Shown here: one piece after another, positions 15,501 through 23,637 of the stretch
Numbering within the stretch: the first letter of the stretch is position 1
Layout: each line of letters begins with the position of its first letter
Assembly (NCBI GenBank): GCA_025359685.1
Contig: JANYEY010000023.1
Location: 1-47,429, forward strand
Source of the DNA: Sphingomonadaceae bacterium
GTDB taxonomy: Bacteria > Pseudomonadota > Alphaproteobacteria > Sphingomonadales > Sphingomonadaceae
Direction of reading: 5' to 3'
Length of the DNA stretch: 47,429 bases
The notes under the pieces: model-generated
Seen by the model: the letters and a program-made list of their open reading frames with translations, nothing else
What the model was told of the DNA's origin: nothing
Databases searched by the model: none
Program-made: the position numbers and the translations under genes

Positions 15501-16767
15501 GTGCGACGCGGCCGCTGACGGGGATCACGATCTGGTCAGCATCGACCCGCGCCTTGCCGCTGGCGTCGATCCCTTCGAGCGTGACACTGCCCGTGTTCAG
15601 CGCTGCCGCAGTCACCCGGTACTGGACCAGCGGCAGCGCGAACGCGCCCTCCAATTCGAGCGCAGCATGCACGGCGCGCCCGCTCAGGTTGGGTGCCAGT
15701 GCCGCTGGGCGCAGCAACAGCAGGTCGAGCTTGAAGTGATCGAAGCTGTTGTCGGACAGGTTCACCACCCCGCTTGGCACCAGCGAAAGCTGGTCCGACT
15801 TCAGAGATCCCGAAACATCGGCACGGCGATTGTCGAGCTTGGCGGCAAGGTCGACCTGCGTGGTCGCATCGAGCAAGACTGCAGGAATTCCGCTGAGCAG
15901 CAGGCCAAGCTGCGCCGGTCCCTTGACGGCAAAGGTGCCGCTGCGGGCGCTCAAACCAAGGTTGGCCACGTTTTGCCCGGCGAGATCGGCTGCCAACGTG
16001 CCGTCCCACTTCGCCCAGTCACCGCTTCCGTCGAGGCGCAGAGACAATGCTTTGTCGAGCGCGGCGAGCGCGGCGATCACGCCGCCTTGCGGCGCATCGA
16101 GGTTGAGTTTGAGCGCTAACCGGTTGGCCTCGGGCACCGCATCGAGCACCAGATCGAGCCGGTCGCCCGCCATTCCGCCCGGGACAGCAAGCGTCAGCGC
16201 CTGCGCCGAAACCTGCGCGCGGCGGCCCGCGATCTTTGCGCTGCCGGCAAGGCGGAGTTCGCGCCGCTCGCCTGCAACCGCCGGCAAAGCGACCAGCCGG
16301 TCGATCTGCAAATGCCCGATATCGATATCGAGATCGGGCAGCAGCGGCCCCTGGGTGGTGCTGACCTTGAATTGCGGCACCCGCTCCAGCGTGACCAGCG
16401 CAGCACTGGCCGAGCTGATATCAACATGGTTGCCGAGATAGGCGAGCGGCCGCCAGCCAAGATCGATCTCGGGCGCGGAGAGGAAGCGGCCCTTGGTATC
16501 GTAGGCAGCGACATCGAGCAGCCGGGTCTTGCCCAGCAGCGAACCGTCAATGCGCCCAACGGTGATCCGCAACCCGTTGCCGAAGGTCATGCCCGAGACC
16601 TGCCGCGCGGCGAACTTGCGTCCGGTATCGCTCTGCACAAACATGAAAACTGCCAGCAACAACAGGGCTAGAGCCAGCATTGCGCCGACAACCCCGCGCA
16701 GCGCGATCCGCCCCCAGTTGCGGCGCGGCGCTGTTACGTCCGGCGGCGGGGCTTCGGCCTCGTCCAT
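12553..16767 (-). CDS. tamB: Translocation and assembly module protein TamB
   Basis: The 1404-residue product has one N-terminal membrane anchor (about residues 20-40, GVVGAMLALALLLLAVFMFV) and then a very long repetitive beta-rich region typical of AsmA/TamB bridge proteins. The C-terminal DUF490 domain shows SLPSDELLSRILFGNS, LSPIQAIQLAASLNSLRGG, GISRLRI, and a last strand ending FNVRYRKRY. TamB is anchored in the inner membrane, spans the periplasm as a hydrophobic groove, and works with outer-membrane TamA in protein insertion and phospholipid transport. The ATG at 16767 overlaps the tamA TGA by one base; a TTG at 16770 would add one residue. A small lipoprotein follows, also overlapping by one base. 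Confidence 0.95.
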   Translation of the reverse strand: MDEAEAPPPDVTAPRRNWGRIALRGVVGAMLALALLLLAVFMFVQSDTGRKFAARQVSGMTFGNGLRITVGRIDGSLLGKTRLLDVAAYDTKGRFLSAPEIDLGWRPLAYLGNHVDISSASAALVTLERVPQFKVSTTQGPLLPDLDIDIGHLQIDRLVALPAVAGERRELRLAGSAKIAGRRAQVSAQALTLAVPGGMAGDRLDLVLDAVPEANRLALKLNLDAPQGGVIAALAALDKALSLRLDGSGDWAKWDGTLAADLAGQNVANLGLSARSGTFAVKGPAQLGLLLSGIPAVLLDATTQVDLAAKLDNRRADVSGSLKSDQLSLVPSGVVNLSDNSFDHFKLDLLLLRPAALAPNLSGRAVHAALELEGAFALPLVQYRVTAAALNTGSVTLEGIDASGKARVDADQIVIPVSGRVARIGGLDSVAGGTLTNVQVSGDLAVQGTRILSDNMKIKSDRVDAKAVLLADTAKGLYTGAFEGRINNYRVDSVGTFAVQTTADLKHGPQGFTLTGTVRARSTQLTNQSVKDLLGGNMTGSSKLLYGPDGIVHFSRVRVSAPELQVFDGRGTYDAGRITLAATGHSLRYGPLALELTGTLAQPRAVLLAKNPGFGIGLAGVRAEILGTGGGYRFNATGQTDYGPLSADVTLLQGKALALQINKGDLAGIGFTGRIQRTPAGPFAGQLDANGRGLAGVIRLGAAGRYQEALVNLRANNTVLPGPAQLAIGSAIVDARVVLYAKPWVVADVQLAQTRIRAFNFTAARAQVDYRDGRGTAKFVAEGVNGVPFKLAGNAQLEPNLWRAALDGRVRGIAFRTASLARVILSRDGYELLPTRFDFGQGSLRLAGKYGAGLKLESRMDRLDMALLNAFLPGYGIGGKATGSLDFDLPSAGAFPRADARLSIDSFSRTTAAAVSQPVDINFVGKLLADGGEGRAVIRERGAVIGRLVASLRPLGPGAGNWVNRVTAAPLGGGIRYNGPADTLWSFVGQPDQLLTGPIAVGADFSGRLREPQLAGIVRGENLTYENQTYGTRFTSMALAGHFAGNRLQVEQFNAVAGSGKISGTGFFSLAAAEGYPMDMSFDLANARLARSDALSSSATGKLRLSKRAGETALLSGKLLLPETRYELVRQGASEVPQLTGVRFKTPRGRPRITGNEPAIPRGSLLEGVRLDLDLTAPNQLFVTGMGLDSEWRADLHVIGTNTNPLVSGDVTLVRGTLGFAGRQFELQDGRLIFTGGMLSDPQIALSASESIDGVDITLTANGRAVNPQINFTSSPSLPSDELLSRILFGNSIGQLSPIQAIQLAASLNSLRGGSGGLNPLGKLRAATGISRLRILSPDESSGRGTAIAAGRYISNNVYLEVITDARGFTATRIEVSLSPVLSILSEAGGSGVTSFNVRYRKRY

Positions 16768-19031
16768 CAAAAGGCCTGCCCAATCGAGACGTAGACGTTG
16801 AACCGGCTTTCACCCGTGCGGCGATTAAGCGGCGTCGCCACATCGACCCGCACCGGCCCGAAATTGGTATAGACCCGTGCGCCGATCCCGACCCCGACCC
16901 GCAGGTTGTCGAACTGCGGGGTGGAGCTGGTATAGGCCTGCCCCATGTCGACGAAGCCGACCACGCCGTAATCGCCGAAGCGATAGCGTAGCTCAAAGGC
17001 GGCCTCGGTGAGGCTGCGCCCGCCGGTGGGATCGCCTGCGGGATCGCGCGGGCCGAGCTGCTGGTAGCCGAACCCGCGCACCGATCCGCCGCCGCCTGCG
17101 TAAAGCCGCCGCGATGGGGCGAGATCGTCAAGGCTGGCGCCTTCGATTGTCGCCACCCGGGCCCGCGCGGCAAGCGTAATGCTATCACCGATGCGGTAGT
17201 AGGCCGAACCATCGAGCCGCACGCGGACATAGGGAGAGAACGAAACCTGCAGCGATCCTTCCGGTTCGACCAGCGTGGTGACGCGGAAGCCCTTCCCGGG
17301 ATCAAGCAGGCTGTCGGTAGTATCGAAGCCGAGCTGCCCGGAAAGTCCGGCGATCGCATAGGTTCGGCGCTCGCGTGCGGCCAGTACCGGATCGTAAACG
17401 CTTTCGTTGGTCCCGATCAGCTGCACACCATAGGCATAAGTCAGGCGCTTTTGCCACAGCGGGGTCGAATCGTAGCTGACCCGCGCCGATAACCGCCCGG
17501 TGTAAGCGGTATAGGCATCGTAGCTGGTGTGATGAAGGTCAGCGGCGAGTTCGAAGGTCCGGTCGCGCTTGCCCGCATTGGAGCGGCGGAAGGTCACGTC
17601 AGCGCCTTGTTCCTGCGTGCCGACCACACCGCTCACCGCCAGCGCTCCTTCGGCCGGCCACAGATTGAGGTGCGTCCAGCTGGCCTCCGCACGGAAACCC
17701 TGCCCGGTCGCATAACCAGCGGTGGCGGCAATCACCCGCGGCGGCCCGGCTTCCTGCTTGACCGCCAGGTCGACCACCTCGGTGCCATCGGGCCCGGCCT
17801 GGCCGGTGCGCCGCGGCTCGATCCCGATGCCCTTGAACAGCCCGGTGGCAATGAGCGCCTGGCGCAGGTCGTCGACCTGGCGGCTATTATAGAGCTCACC
17901 CGGCTTGAACCGCGCCAGCACCGCGACGTGATCGGCGCTGAACGCCTCGTTCCCCTCACTGACAATTTGGCCATAGGTGCCGCGCGGTCCAACTGTGACC
18001 GGCAGGGTATAATCGGCCCCGCCGCTGTCAGGATCGAGCAGCACGTCGCGCTGGCCAACCTCGGCGAAGGGATAGCCGTTCTCGGGCAATGCCAGCGCGA
18101 CCTTGGCCTCTTCGACTAGGACTTGCTCGGCGCGCACCGGCTCTCCGATTGTCAGCGCCAGATTGTCGCGGATCAGCCCCGTTGGTTCGGTTGGCTGGGC
18201 ATTCACAGTAATCGACGCAAAGGTGAAGCGCTTGCCCGGGCTGACCTCGAGCACGGCGAGCAAAGGCTGTCCGTCAGTTGCATCAGAACGGTCGAGCCGG
18301 GACACGACCTGCGCGTCGAACCAGCCCTCGGCCGCAAGCAGCTTCTTGAGCAGCGCTGCATCTTCGCCCTCGCGGATGGCGACCTGCGCCGCATTGGCGG
18401 CCTTGCCCTTGCCTTGGCGCAGCGCGGACAGATCGTTGAACCGGCCCGGAATGTCGACGCCGGTCTGGGCCTTCACCGCGTCCAGCCCGGTCAGCTGGAC
18501 CTGGTAGGCGACTTCGACTTTGCGGGTATCATCGGGCGCATCGACGAATTTGACCGGCTCGACCTTGAAGTCCTCCAGCGGCGGCAAGGGCTTCACCAAT
18601 TCGGCATCGCGGATCGGGGCATCGCCGATTATTTCGACCGGCTGCTGGTCGGCCAGCGCAGGATCGCCGGCGGGCGGCGCTGCCCCTTCCTGGGGCTTTG
18701 CCCCGGCCTGTTCTGAGGCGATACGGCGTTCAAAATCACCAATCGATTCAAGTGGTTTGGCAAGTTCGGGATCGTCCGCCGGATCGAGCTTGGGGATCGC
18801 GGCCTTGAATTCATTATCCGGGATGATCGGATCGATCGTAGGCAGGTTCGCGCCCGGCGGCGGCGACGGGACCGAAATCGGCGTGTCCGCCTGCGCACCG
18901 GACGGTGCCGGCTGCACCTGAGCCGCTGCAAGTTTCAGCGGCTTGGCGTCGGCCAAGGTTGGCGGCATGAAGGCGGCGCAGATCAGCGCACAAGTTGCCG
19001 CCTGTGCCTTGCCAGTCCGCCACCCATTCAT
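16767..19031 (-). CDS. tamA: Outer-membrane assembly protein TamA, extended
   Basis: The 754-residue product has a signal peptide (cleavage near residue 28), POTRA domains at about 190-430 (AQVAIREGEDAALLKKLLAAEGWFDAQV, SPGKRFTFASITV, NEAFSADHVAVLARFKPGELYNSRQVDDLRQALIATGLFKGI) and an Omp85 beta-barrel. The barrel has RLYAGGGGSVRGFGYQQLGP (the conserved VRGF/Y motif region) and a last strand ending in Phe (NVYVSIGQAF), the outer-membrane insertion signal. E. coli TamA is about 577 residues. The surplus lies mostly between the signal peptide and the first POTRA, an acidic proline-rich stretch at about residues 35-170. The tamA-tamB order and 1-bp overlap support TamA over BamA. Confidence 0.93.
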   Translation of the reverse strand: MNGWRTGKAQAATCALICAAFMPPTLADAKPLKLAAAQVQPAPSGAQADTPISVPSPPPGANLPTIDPIIPDNEFKAAIPKLDPADDPELAKPLESIGDFERRIASEQAGAKPQEGAAPPAGDPALADQQPVEIIGDAPIRDAELVKPLPPLEDFKVEPVKFVDAPDDTRKVEVAYQVQLTGLDAVKAQTGVDIPGRFNDLSALRQGKGKAANAAQVAIREGEDAALLKKLLAAEGWFDAQVVSRLDRSDATDGQPLLAVLEVSPGKRFTFASITVNAQPTEPTGLIRDNLALTIGEPVRAEQVLVEEAKVALALPENGYPFAEVGQRDVLLDPDSGGADYTLPVTVGPRGTYGQIVSEGNEAFSADHVAVLARFKPGELYNSRQVDDLRQALIATGLFKGIGIEPRRTGQAGPDGTEVVDLAVKQEAGPPRVIAATAGYATGQGFRAEASWTHLNLWPAEGALAVSGVVGTQEQGADVTFRRSNAGKRDRTFELAADLHHTSYDAYTAYTGRLSARVSYDSTPLWQKRLTYAYGVQLIGTNESVYDPVLAARERRTYAIAGLSGQLGFDTTDSLLDPGKGFRVTTLVEPEGSLQVSFSPYVRVRLDGSAYYRIGDSITLAARARVATIEGASLDDLAPSRRLYAGGGGSVRGFGYQQLGPRDPAGDPTGGRSLTEAAFELRYRFGDYGVVGFVDMGQAYTSSTPQFDNLRVGVGIGARVYTNFGPVRVDVATPLNRRTGESRFNVYVSIGQAF

Positions 19032-19143
19032 CGATTTACCCGTCCCTCAGAAATGATCGGGTTTGGCAACATCCCGGTACATAATTCACCGCCAATCGAT
19101 CAAACGCAGCAAACACGCCTAAGTTCCGGTTCATGTAAATCGT

Positions 19144-19530
19144 TCAACGCTCATGGCGGGCGGCCAGCGCAATCCCAGCCAGATTCTGGTGGCGGGCGAT
19201 CCAGCGAATTCGCACGGGATGGCATTCCGGGACCAATGCAACGAACCTTGCGAAATGCGCTTGCACGGCCGCGCTGCGACATTTGGCCTGTCCGTTCGCC
19301 TGCGCGATAACTGCGCGGGCATCGCCGAGCAGCACGAAATCACGTTCGCCCAGTTGCTGCGCCAGTTCGAGCGCTTTGATCAGCGCAAGCCACTCAGCGT
19401 CGGTGTTGCTGCCCTGACCCAGATCGTCGAACAGATAGCTGATTCCGCGCACCACCACCGCGGCCTCGATCTTGCCCGGATTGGGCCGACAGCCACCATC
19501 GAAGAAGACCTTAAGCGAGCGGCTCGACAT
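19144..19530 (-). CDS. RNase-H-like protein
   Basis: The 128-residue product has an RNase H fold signature: VFFDGGCRPNPG (first catalytic Asp at residue 10), TDAEWLALIKALELAQQLG (catalytic Glu) and LLGDARAVI (second Asp). The C-terminal element reads ARHQNLAGIALA, where RNase HI-type enzymes carry a fourth acidic residue (as in NxxADALA). That Asp appears to be replaced, so metal binding may be altered. The ancestral reaction is cleavage of RNA in RNA-DNA hybrids. It overlaps the upstream 68-residue gene by 20 bp. I do not give a gene symbol because rnhA proper is usually longer and complete. Confidence 0.8.
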   Translation of the reverse strand: MSSRSLKVFFDGGCRPNPGKIEAAVVVRGISYLFDDLGQGSNTDAEWLALIKALELAQQLGERDFVLLGDARAVIAQANGQAKCRSAAVQAHFARFVALVPECHPVRIRWIARHQNLAGIALAARHER

Positions 19531-19717
19531 CGTGGTTCCGCAGCACGCGTGGGATGCGCTTGCCCTTGGTCCGGCCGGTCAGATGAAACTGCCAGCAGCG
19601 GTCGCAGCGATAGGGCCGCAACGGGAAATCGGCCTTCGCCGCAACTTCCAATGCGCCAGCCTCGCTCGCATAGCGCGTCTTTTTAAGGCAGATGCTGAGC
19701 CGCGTACGCACCGCCAT
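19511..19717 (-). CDS. Small zinc-ribbon-like conserved hypothetical protein
   Basis: The 68-residue basic product has Cys10 and a C-x2-C-x3-H cluster at 38-45 (YRCDRCWQFHLTGRTKGKR), which could bind zinc. The sequence pattern (CLKKTRYASEAGAL, then RPYRCDRCWQFHLT) resembles a small protein family common in Sphingomonadales; its function is unknown, and nucleic-acid binding is plausible from its charge. Its 3' end overlaps the RNase-H-like gene by 20 bp, so the two are probably translated from one mRNA. The amidohydrolase gene ends 5 bp upstream. Confidence 0.8.
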   Translation of the reverse strand: MAVRTRLSICLKKTRYASEAGALEVAAKADFPLRPYRCDRCWQFHLTGRTKGKRIPRVLRNHDVEPLA

Positions 19718-19722
19718 CTGGT

Positions 19723-21453
19723 TCAGGCCGCGAGCAATTCCGAGGTCCGCCGCACCAGCCGGCCGGGCAGCGCGCCGGTATGCTGCCCGTCGCGGTAAGT
19801 CACGACCCCGGAGACGATGGTCGCCAAAATCCCTTCCGCGCCCTGGTGCATCCGCTTCCCGCCGGCGGGAAGGTCATAGACGATTGTCGGCACCTTGATC
19901 CTAAGCGCAGCGAGATCGATCACGTTAAGGTCTGCCTTCATCCCCACGGCGATGCGGCCCCGGTCGGTCATGCCGATCAGTGCGGCGGGCTTGGCTGTAA
20001 GCTCGGCGATCGCTTGCGGGAGCGGGATGCGCTCTGCTTCGGAGGCATCGCGGACCCAGCGCTGGAGATAGAAGGTGGGGAAGCTGGCATCGCAAATCAG
20101 GCCATAATGCGCGCCGCCATCGGCCAGCGCCATCACGGTCGAGGGATGGCCGAGCATCTCGCGCACGGCATCGAGATTGCCCTCGGAATAATTCGCAGCT
20201 GGGAGGTAGAACAGTGCTTTGCCATCATGCGCGAGCAGCGCGTCGTAGGCATATTCGGCAAGCGTCTGCCCGGCTGTCTTGGCGCGCTCGTCGACCCGGT
20301 CCTCGCGGCGGGGTTCGTAATTCGGCTCGTCGCCCCACTGATAGGCGGCACGGAAGGCACCGATCAGCGCAAGGGTGGTCGGGTTGCTGTCTTCCGGCTG
20401 CTCGGCGAGCACTGCCGCGCGGAAAGCGGGATCGCGCAACTTTGCAACCCGCTCGGCGAGCGGCAGGTGCGCAATCCCCTTGTACCCGGGATGGCTGCTG
20501 AAGGCGTGGAGGCTGAGGTCGAGCCCGAAGAACATCCCCACCGGGCGCGGCGCCACTTGGCCGCGCATGGTGAGGCCGTCCTTGGCAGCCTGGGTCAGCC
20601 CTTCGAGATGATAGCGCCATCCCGCCCCGGCCTGTCCCGGAACTTCGAGCAAGGTGAACGAAACCGGCCGGCCGCTGTGCTCGGCGATTTGGCGCAGCAG
20701 CGGGAATTCGACCTCGGCGGGCTCGGCCGGTGCTGGAATGATCTGAAACACCCCGGCATCGGCATCGCTGAGTCCATCGGCGAGCGCGCATAATTCGTCG
20801 ACATCCGAATAAAGACTCGGCGCAAGGTCGCCCGCGCGGGTGCGGTGCATCACATTGCGCGAGGTGGTCACGCCGAACCCGCCCGCGCGGATTCCTTCGG
20901 CAACGAGCCCGCGCATCTGCGCCAGGTCATCGGCGGTTGGCGCTTCCTTGCGCACCGCGCGCTCGCCCATCACGTAGACGCGCAGCGCCGAATGCGGGAT
21001 CTGCGCAGCGATGTCGATGTCGAGCTCACGCAAGGCAAGCGCATCGAGGTATTCGGGGAACGTCTCCCAGTTCCACGGCAGGCCTTCGATCATCACCACT
21101 TCGGGGATGTCCTCTACCCCCTCCATCAGCTTGACCAGATCGCCGCGCTGTTCGGGGCGGCAGGGGGCAAAGCCGACGCCGCAGTTGCCCATCACCGCAG
21201 TGGTAACCCCGTGGCCTGAACTTGGCGCGAGGCGGCTGTCCCAGGTGACTTGCCCGTCGAAATGGGTGTGCACGTCGACGAATCCTGGCGTGACAATCTT
21301 GCCCGCAGCGTCGATCACTTCATCGGCCTCGCCCAGGTCGGTCCCGATGGCGGCGATCCGACCGTCCTTGACCGCGAGGTCAGCCAGGCGTCCGTCGGCT
21401 CCGGTGCCGTCATGGATCGTCCCGCCCCGGATAATCAGATCAAAATGTGCCAC
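19723..21453 (-). CDS. N-acyl-D-amino-acid deacylase-like amidohydrolase
   Basis: From a GTG at 21453 (GGTGGAGAG ribosome-binding site) the product is 576 residues. The frame is open to 21492, but the added residues do not fit the family N-terminus HFDLIIRGGTIHDGTGA. Amidohydrolase-fold motifs include PGFVDVHTHFDGQVTWD (metal-binding HxH) and MGNCGVGFAP, where the Cys is a zinc ligand in D-aminoacylases. A late DGGAHYGLICDASFPT carries the distal Asp/His motifs, and the C-terminus reads GRIAVGMKADLNVIDL. Relatives release D-amino acids from N-acyl forms, but family members vary in substrate. It is divergent from the 21572 operon and may act in the same pathway. Confidence 0.85.
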   Translation of the reverse strand: MAHFDLIIRGGTIHDGTGADGRLADLAVKDGRIAAIGTDLGEADEVIDAAGKIVTPGFVDVHTHFDGQVTWDSRLAPSSGHGVTTAVMGNCGVGFAPCRPEQRGDLVKLMEGVEDIPEVVMIEGLPWNWETFPEYLDALALRELDIDIAAQIPHSALRVYVMGERAVRKEAPTADDLAQMRGLVAEGIRAGGFGVTTSRNVMHRTRAGDLAPSLYSDVDELCALADGLSDADAGVFQIIPAPAEPAEVEFPLLRQIAEHSGRPVSFTLLEVPGQAGAGWRYHLEGLTQAAKDGLTMRGQVAPRPVGMFFGLDLSLHAFSSHPGYKGIAHLPLAERVAKLRDPAFRAAVLAEQPEDSNPTTLALIGAFRAAYQWGDEPNYEPRREDRVDERAKTAGQTLAEYAYDALLAHDGKALFYLPAANYSEGNLDAVREMLGHPSTVMALADGGAHYGLICDASFPTFYLQRWVRDASEAERIPLPQAIAELTAKPAALIGMTDRGRIAVGMKADLNVIDLAALRIKVPTIVYDLPAGGKRMHQGAEGILATIVSGVVTYRDGQHTGALPGRLVRRTSELLAA

Positions 21454-21571
21454 GCTCGCTCTCCACCGGCACGCATCCTGCCCGGCGAGCATGGTTTCAG
21501 ACGCAGCGAGTCACGGCAAGCTTCAAATTCCCGTCGGCTCGTGCATAGCTGCAATCCGAGAGGCGGCCCGC

Positions 21572-22723
21572 ATGACCCAGATACCCTTTGAACGCATTCC
21601 CTACCTGATCGTCTATGACGAAGAGAGCGCGTTCAAGGACACTTACGCGGGCCAGATCGGCAAGGTCGTGGTCGAGGCGATGCACCTGAAACCGGCCACG
21701 CCATCCGGCAGCGTGGTGATCTTCTCGCACCCGATTGGCGGCGGGGCGTGGCTGCCGCTGGTGACGGTGCTGGCAAAGATGGGCGTGCACACGATCTACT
21801 GCAACACGCGCTATCGCGGCAACGACACCGCGCTGATCATGGAGCGCGCGGTGATGGATTTCGGCGCCTGCATCCGCCACGCCAAGGAGAAGTTGGGCTA
21901 CGACAAGGTCTATCTCGGCGGTTGGTCGGGCGGCGGAGCGCAAAGCCTGTTCTATCAGGCCGAAGCGCAGGACCCGCGGGTAATGCACACTCCGGCGGGC
22001 GATCCCTATGATTTGACTGCGGCGAAGTTCATGCCAGCGGACGGCGTGCTGCTGCTCGCCGCGCACCTGTCGCGCAACCTGACGTTGACCGAGTGGATGG
22101 ACGCCTCAATCGAGGATGAAAGCCGCCCGTTTGAGCGCAATCCCAACTGGAACCTTTATGCGGCCGATGGCCCCAAGCCGCCTTACTCGGCGGACTTCGT
22201 GGCCGAATACCGTGCCCGCCAGATCGCGCGCAACCGGCGGATCACCGCCTGGGTGCAGGACGAGCTGGCGGCCTTGAAGGCGCAAGGGCTTGAGCATCAT
22301 GAACGCTGCTTCACCGTGCAGGGCACCATGGCCGACCCGCGCTGGCTCGATCCCTTGGTCGATCCCAACGACCGCCAGCCGAACCATTGCATGCTTGGCG
22401 ATCCCTTCGTGGTCAACGACGGCCCGGTGGGCCTCGCGCGGTTCACCACGCTGCGGTCGTGGCTGTCGCAATGGTCCTACGATCTGTCGAACGGCGATGG
22501 GCTCAAATGCGCAGGCCGGATTGCCAGCCCGATGCTGGTGATCGAGAACAGCGCCGACGATGCCTGCACCCCCAGCCATGCGGCGCGGCTGATGGCGGCG
22601 GCGGACAAGTGCAGCATCGATCATCATTTAATTCAGGGTGCGAACCATTATTATTTTGGCCAGCCGCAACAGGTGAACGAGGCGGCGACGCTGGTGCGCG
22701 ACTGGATTGCCGGGCAAGGCTGA
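21572..22723 (+). CDS. Alpha/beta hydrolase
   Basis: From the ATG at 21572 (GAGAGG upstream) the product is 383 residues. The longer open frame starting at 21011 lies antisense to the amidohydrolase and is not coding. Nucleophile motif GWSGGG (Ser119) follows LGYDKVYLGG. A helical cap region lies at about 150-270. An acidic residue in ENSADDACTPSH and a late His in QGANHYYFG complete a plausible catalytic triad. There is no signal peptide, so it is cytoplasmic. The substrate is unknown, probably an ester or thioester of the compound handled by the downstream lyase and CoA-transferase. The stop overlaps the next ATG by one base (TGATG), showing one operon. Confidence 0.85.
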   Translation: MTQIPFERIPYLIVYDEESAFKDTYAGQIGKVVVEAMHLKPATPSGSVVIFSHPIGGGAWLPLVTVLAKMGVHTIYCNTRYRGNDTALIMERAVMDFGACIRHAKEKLGYDKVYLGGWSGGGAQSLFYQAEAQDPRVMHTPAGDPYDLTAAKFMPADGVLLLAAHLSRNLTLTEWMDASIEDESRPFERNPNWNLYAADGPKPPYSADFVAEYRARQIARNRRITAWVQDELAALKAQGLEHHERCFTVQGTMADPRWLDPLVDPNDRQPNHCMLGDPFVVNDGPVGLARFTTLRSWLSQWSYDLSNGDGLKCAGRIASPMLVIENSADDACTPSHAARLMAAADKCSIDHHLIQGANHYYFGQPQQVNEAATLVRDWIAGQG

Positions 22724-23637
22724 TGCTGGTGGCGCGGACAATCGAGATCGTCGAAGTCGGCCCCCGCGATGGGTTGCAGAACGAGGCCTTGCTGGTCTCG
22801 TCTGCAGACAAGGTCGAGCTGATCCGCCGCTGCATCGCCGCAGGCGCGCGGCGGATCGAGATCGCGAGCTTCGTCAATCCGCGCAAAGTGCCGCAGATGG
22901 CCGATGCCGAGGCGGTGGTCGAGGCGCTGGGGCGGCCTGCAGGTGTGACCCGGATTGGACTGGTGCTCAACCTGCGCGGGGCGGAGCGGGCGCTGGCCGC
23001 CGGGGCCGATCAGCTTGGCGCAGTCGCGGTTGCTTCGGATACGTTCGGCGTGCGCAACCAGGGGCAGGATAGCGCGCAATCCGTGGCCGAGGCCAAAGCG
23101 ATCATCGGCATGGCCAAAGCTGCCGGGCGGTCGGCGCAAGTGACCATCGCCGCCGCATTTGGCTGCCCGTTCGAAGGCGAGATCGACCCGGCGCGAGTGG
23201 TCGAAATGGCACGGCAATTGGCCGCTGCGGGGCCGTGCGAAGTGGCGCTGGCGGATACGATCGGGGTTGCAGTCCCGGCGCAAGTGACGGCGCTGGTTGC
23301 GGCAATACGCAAAGCCATCGCGCCGTTGCCGGTGCGGGTGCATTTCCACGATACCCGCAACACCGGCGTGGCCAACGCCTGGGCTGCGGTTGAGGCTGGG
23401 GCTGTCACGGTTGATGCGTCGCTCGGCGGATTCGGCGGCTGCCCGTTCGCGCCCGGTGCCGCAGGAAATGTCGGGACGGAGGATGTGGCTTGGATGTTGG
23501 CGCGGAGCGGAATTGAAACCGGACTGGATATGCGCGCCCTTGTCGATGCATCGCACTGGCTGTCAGGCGTGATGGGCAAGGACCTTCCCGCCAGCCTCTC
23601 ACGCGCCGTCCCATTTCCAGCAGGCGGCACAGCATGA
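22723..23637 (+). CDS. Hydroxymethylglutaryl-CoA lyase family enzyme
   Basis: The 304-residue product carries HMGL-family motifs: EIVEVGPRDGLQNE (residues 9-22), IEIASFVNPRKVPQMAD, ADTIGVA, the metal-binding HFHDTRNTG, and the C-terminal GGFGGCPFAPGAAGNVGTED whose Cys lies in the active-site loop. Such enzymes cleave 3-hydroxy-3-methylglutaryl-CoA, or related 3-hydroxyacyl-CoAs, into acetyl-CoA and a keto acid. It overlaps the upstream hydrolase by one base and the downstream CoA-transferase by four. In this operon the true substrate could be a different branched 3-hydroxyacyl-CoA. The start ATG at 22723 is fixed by coupling; the longer open frame upstream overlaps the hydrolase. Confidence 0.9.
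   Translation: MLVARTIEIVEVGPRDGLQNEALLVSSADKVELIRRCIAAGARRIEIASFVNPRKVPQMADAEAVVEALGRPAGVTRIGLVLNLRGAERALAAGADQLGAVAVASDTFGVRNQGQDSAQSVAEAKAIIGMAKAAGRSAQVTIAAAFGCPFEGEIDPARVVEMARQLAAAGPCEVALADTIGVAVPAQVTALVAAIRKAIAPLPVRVHFHDTRNTGVANAWAAVEAGAVTVDASLGGFGGCPFAPGAAGNVGTEDVAWMLARSGIETGLDMRALVDASHWLSGVMGKDLPASLSRAVPFPAGGTA

Noticed and set aside
21011..21571. N-terminal extension of the alpha/beta hydrolase frame
   Set aside because: It overlaps the amidohydrolase gene in antisense and precedes a good ribosome-binding site and ATG at 21572.
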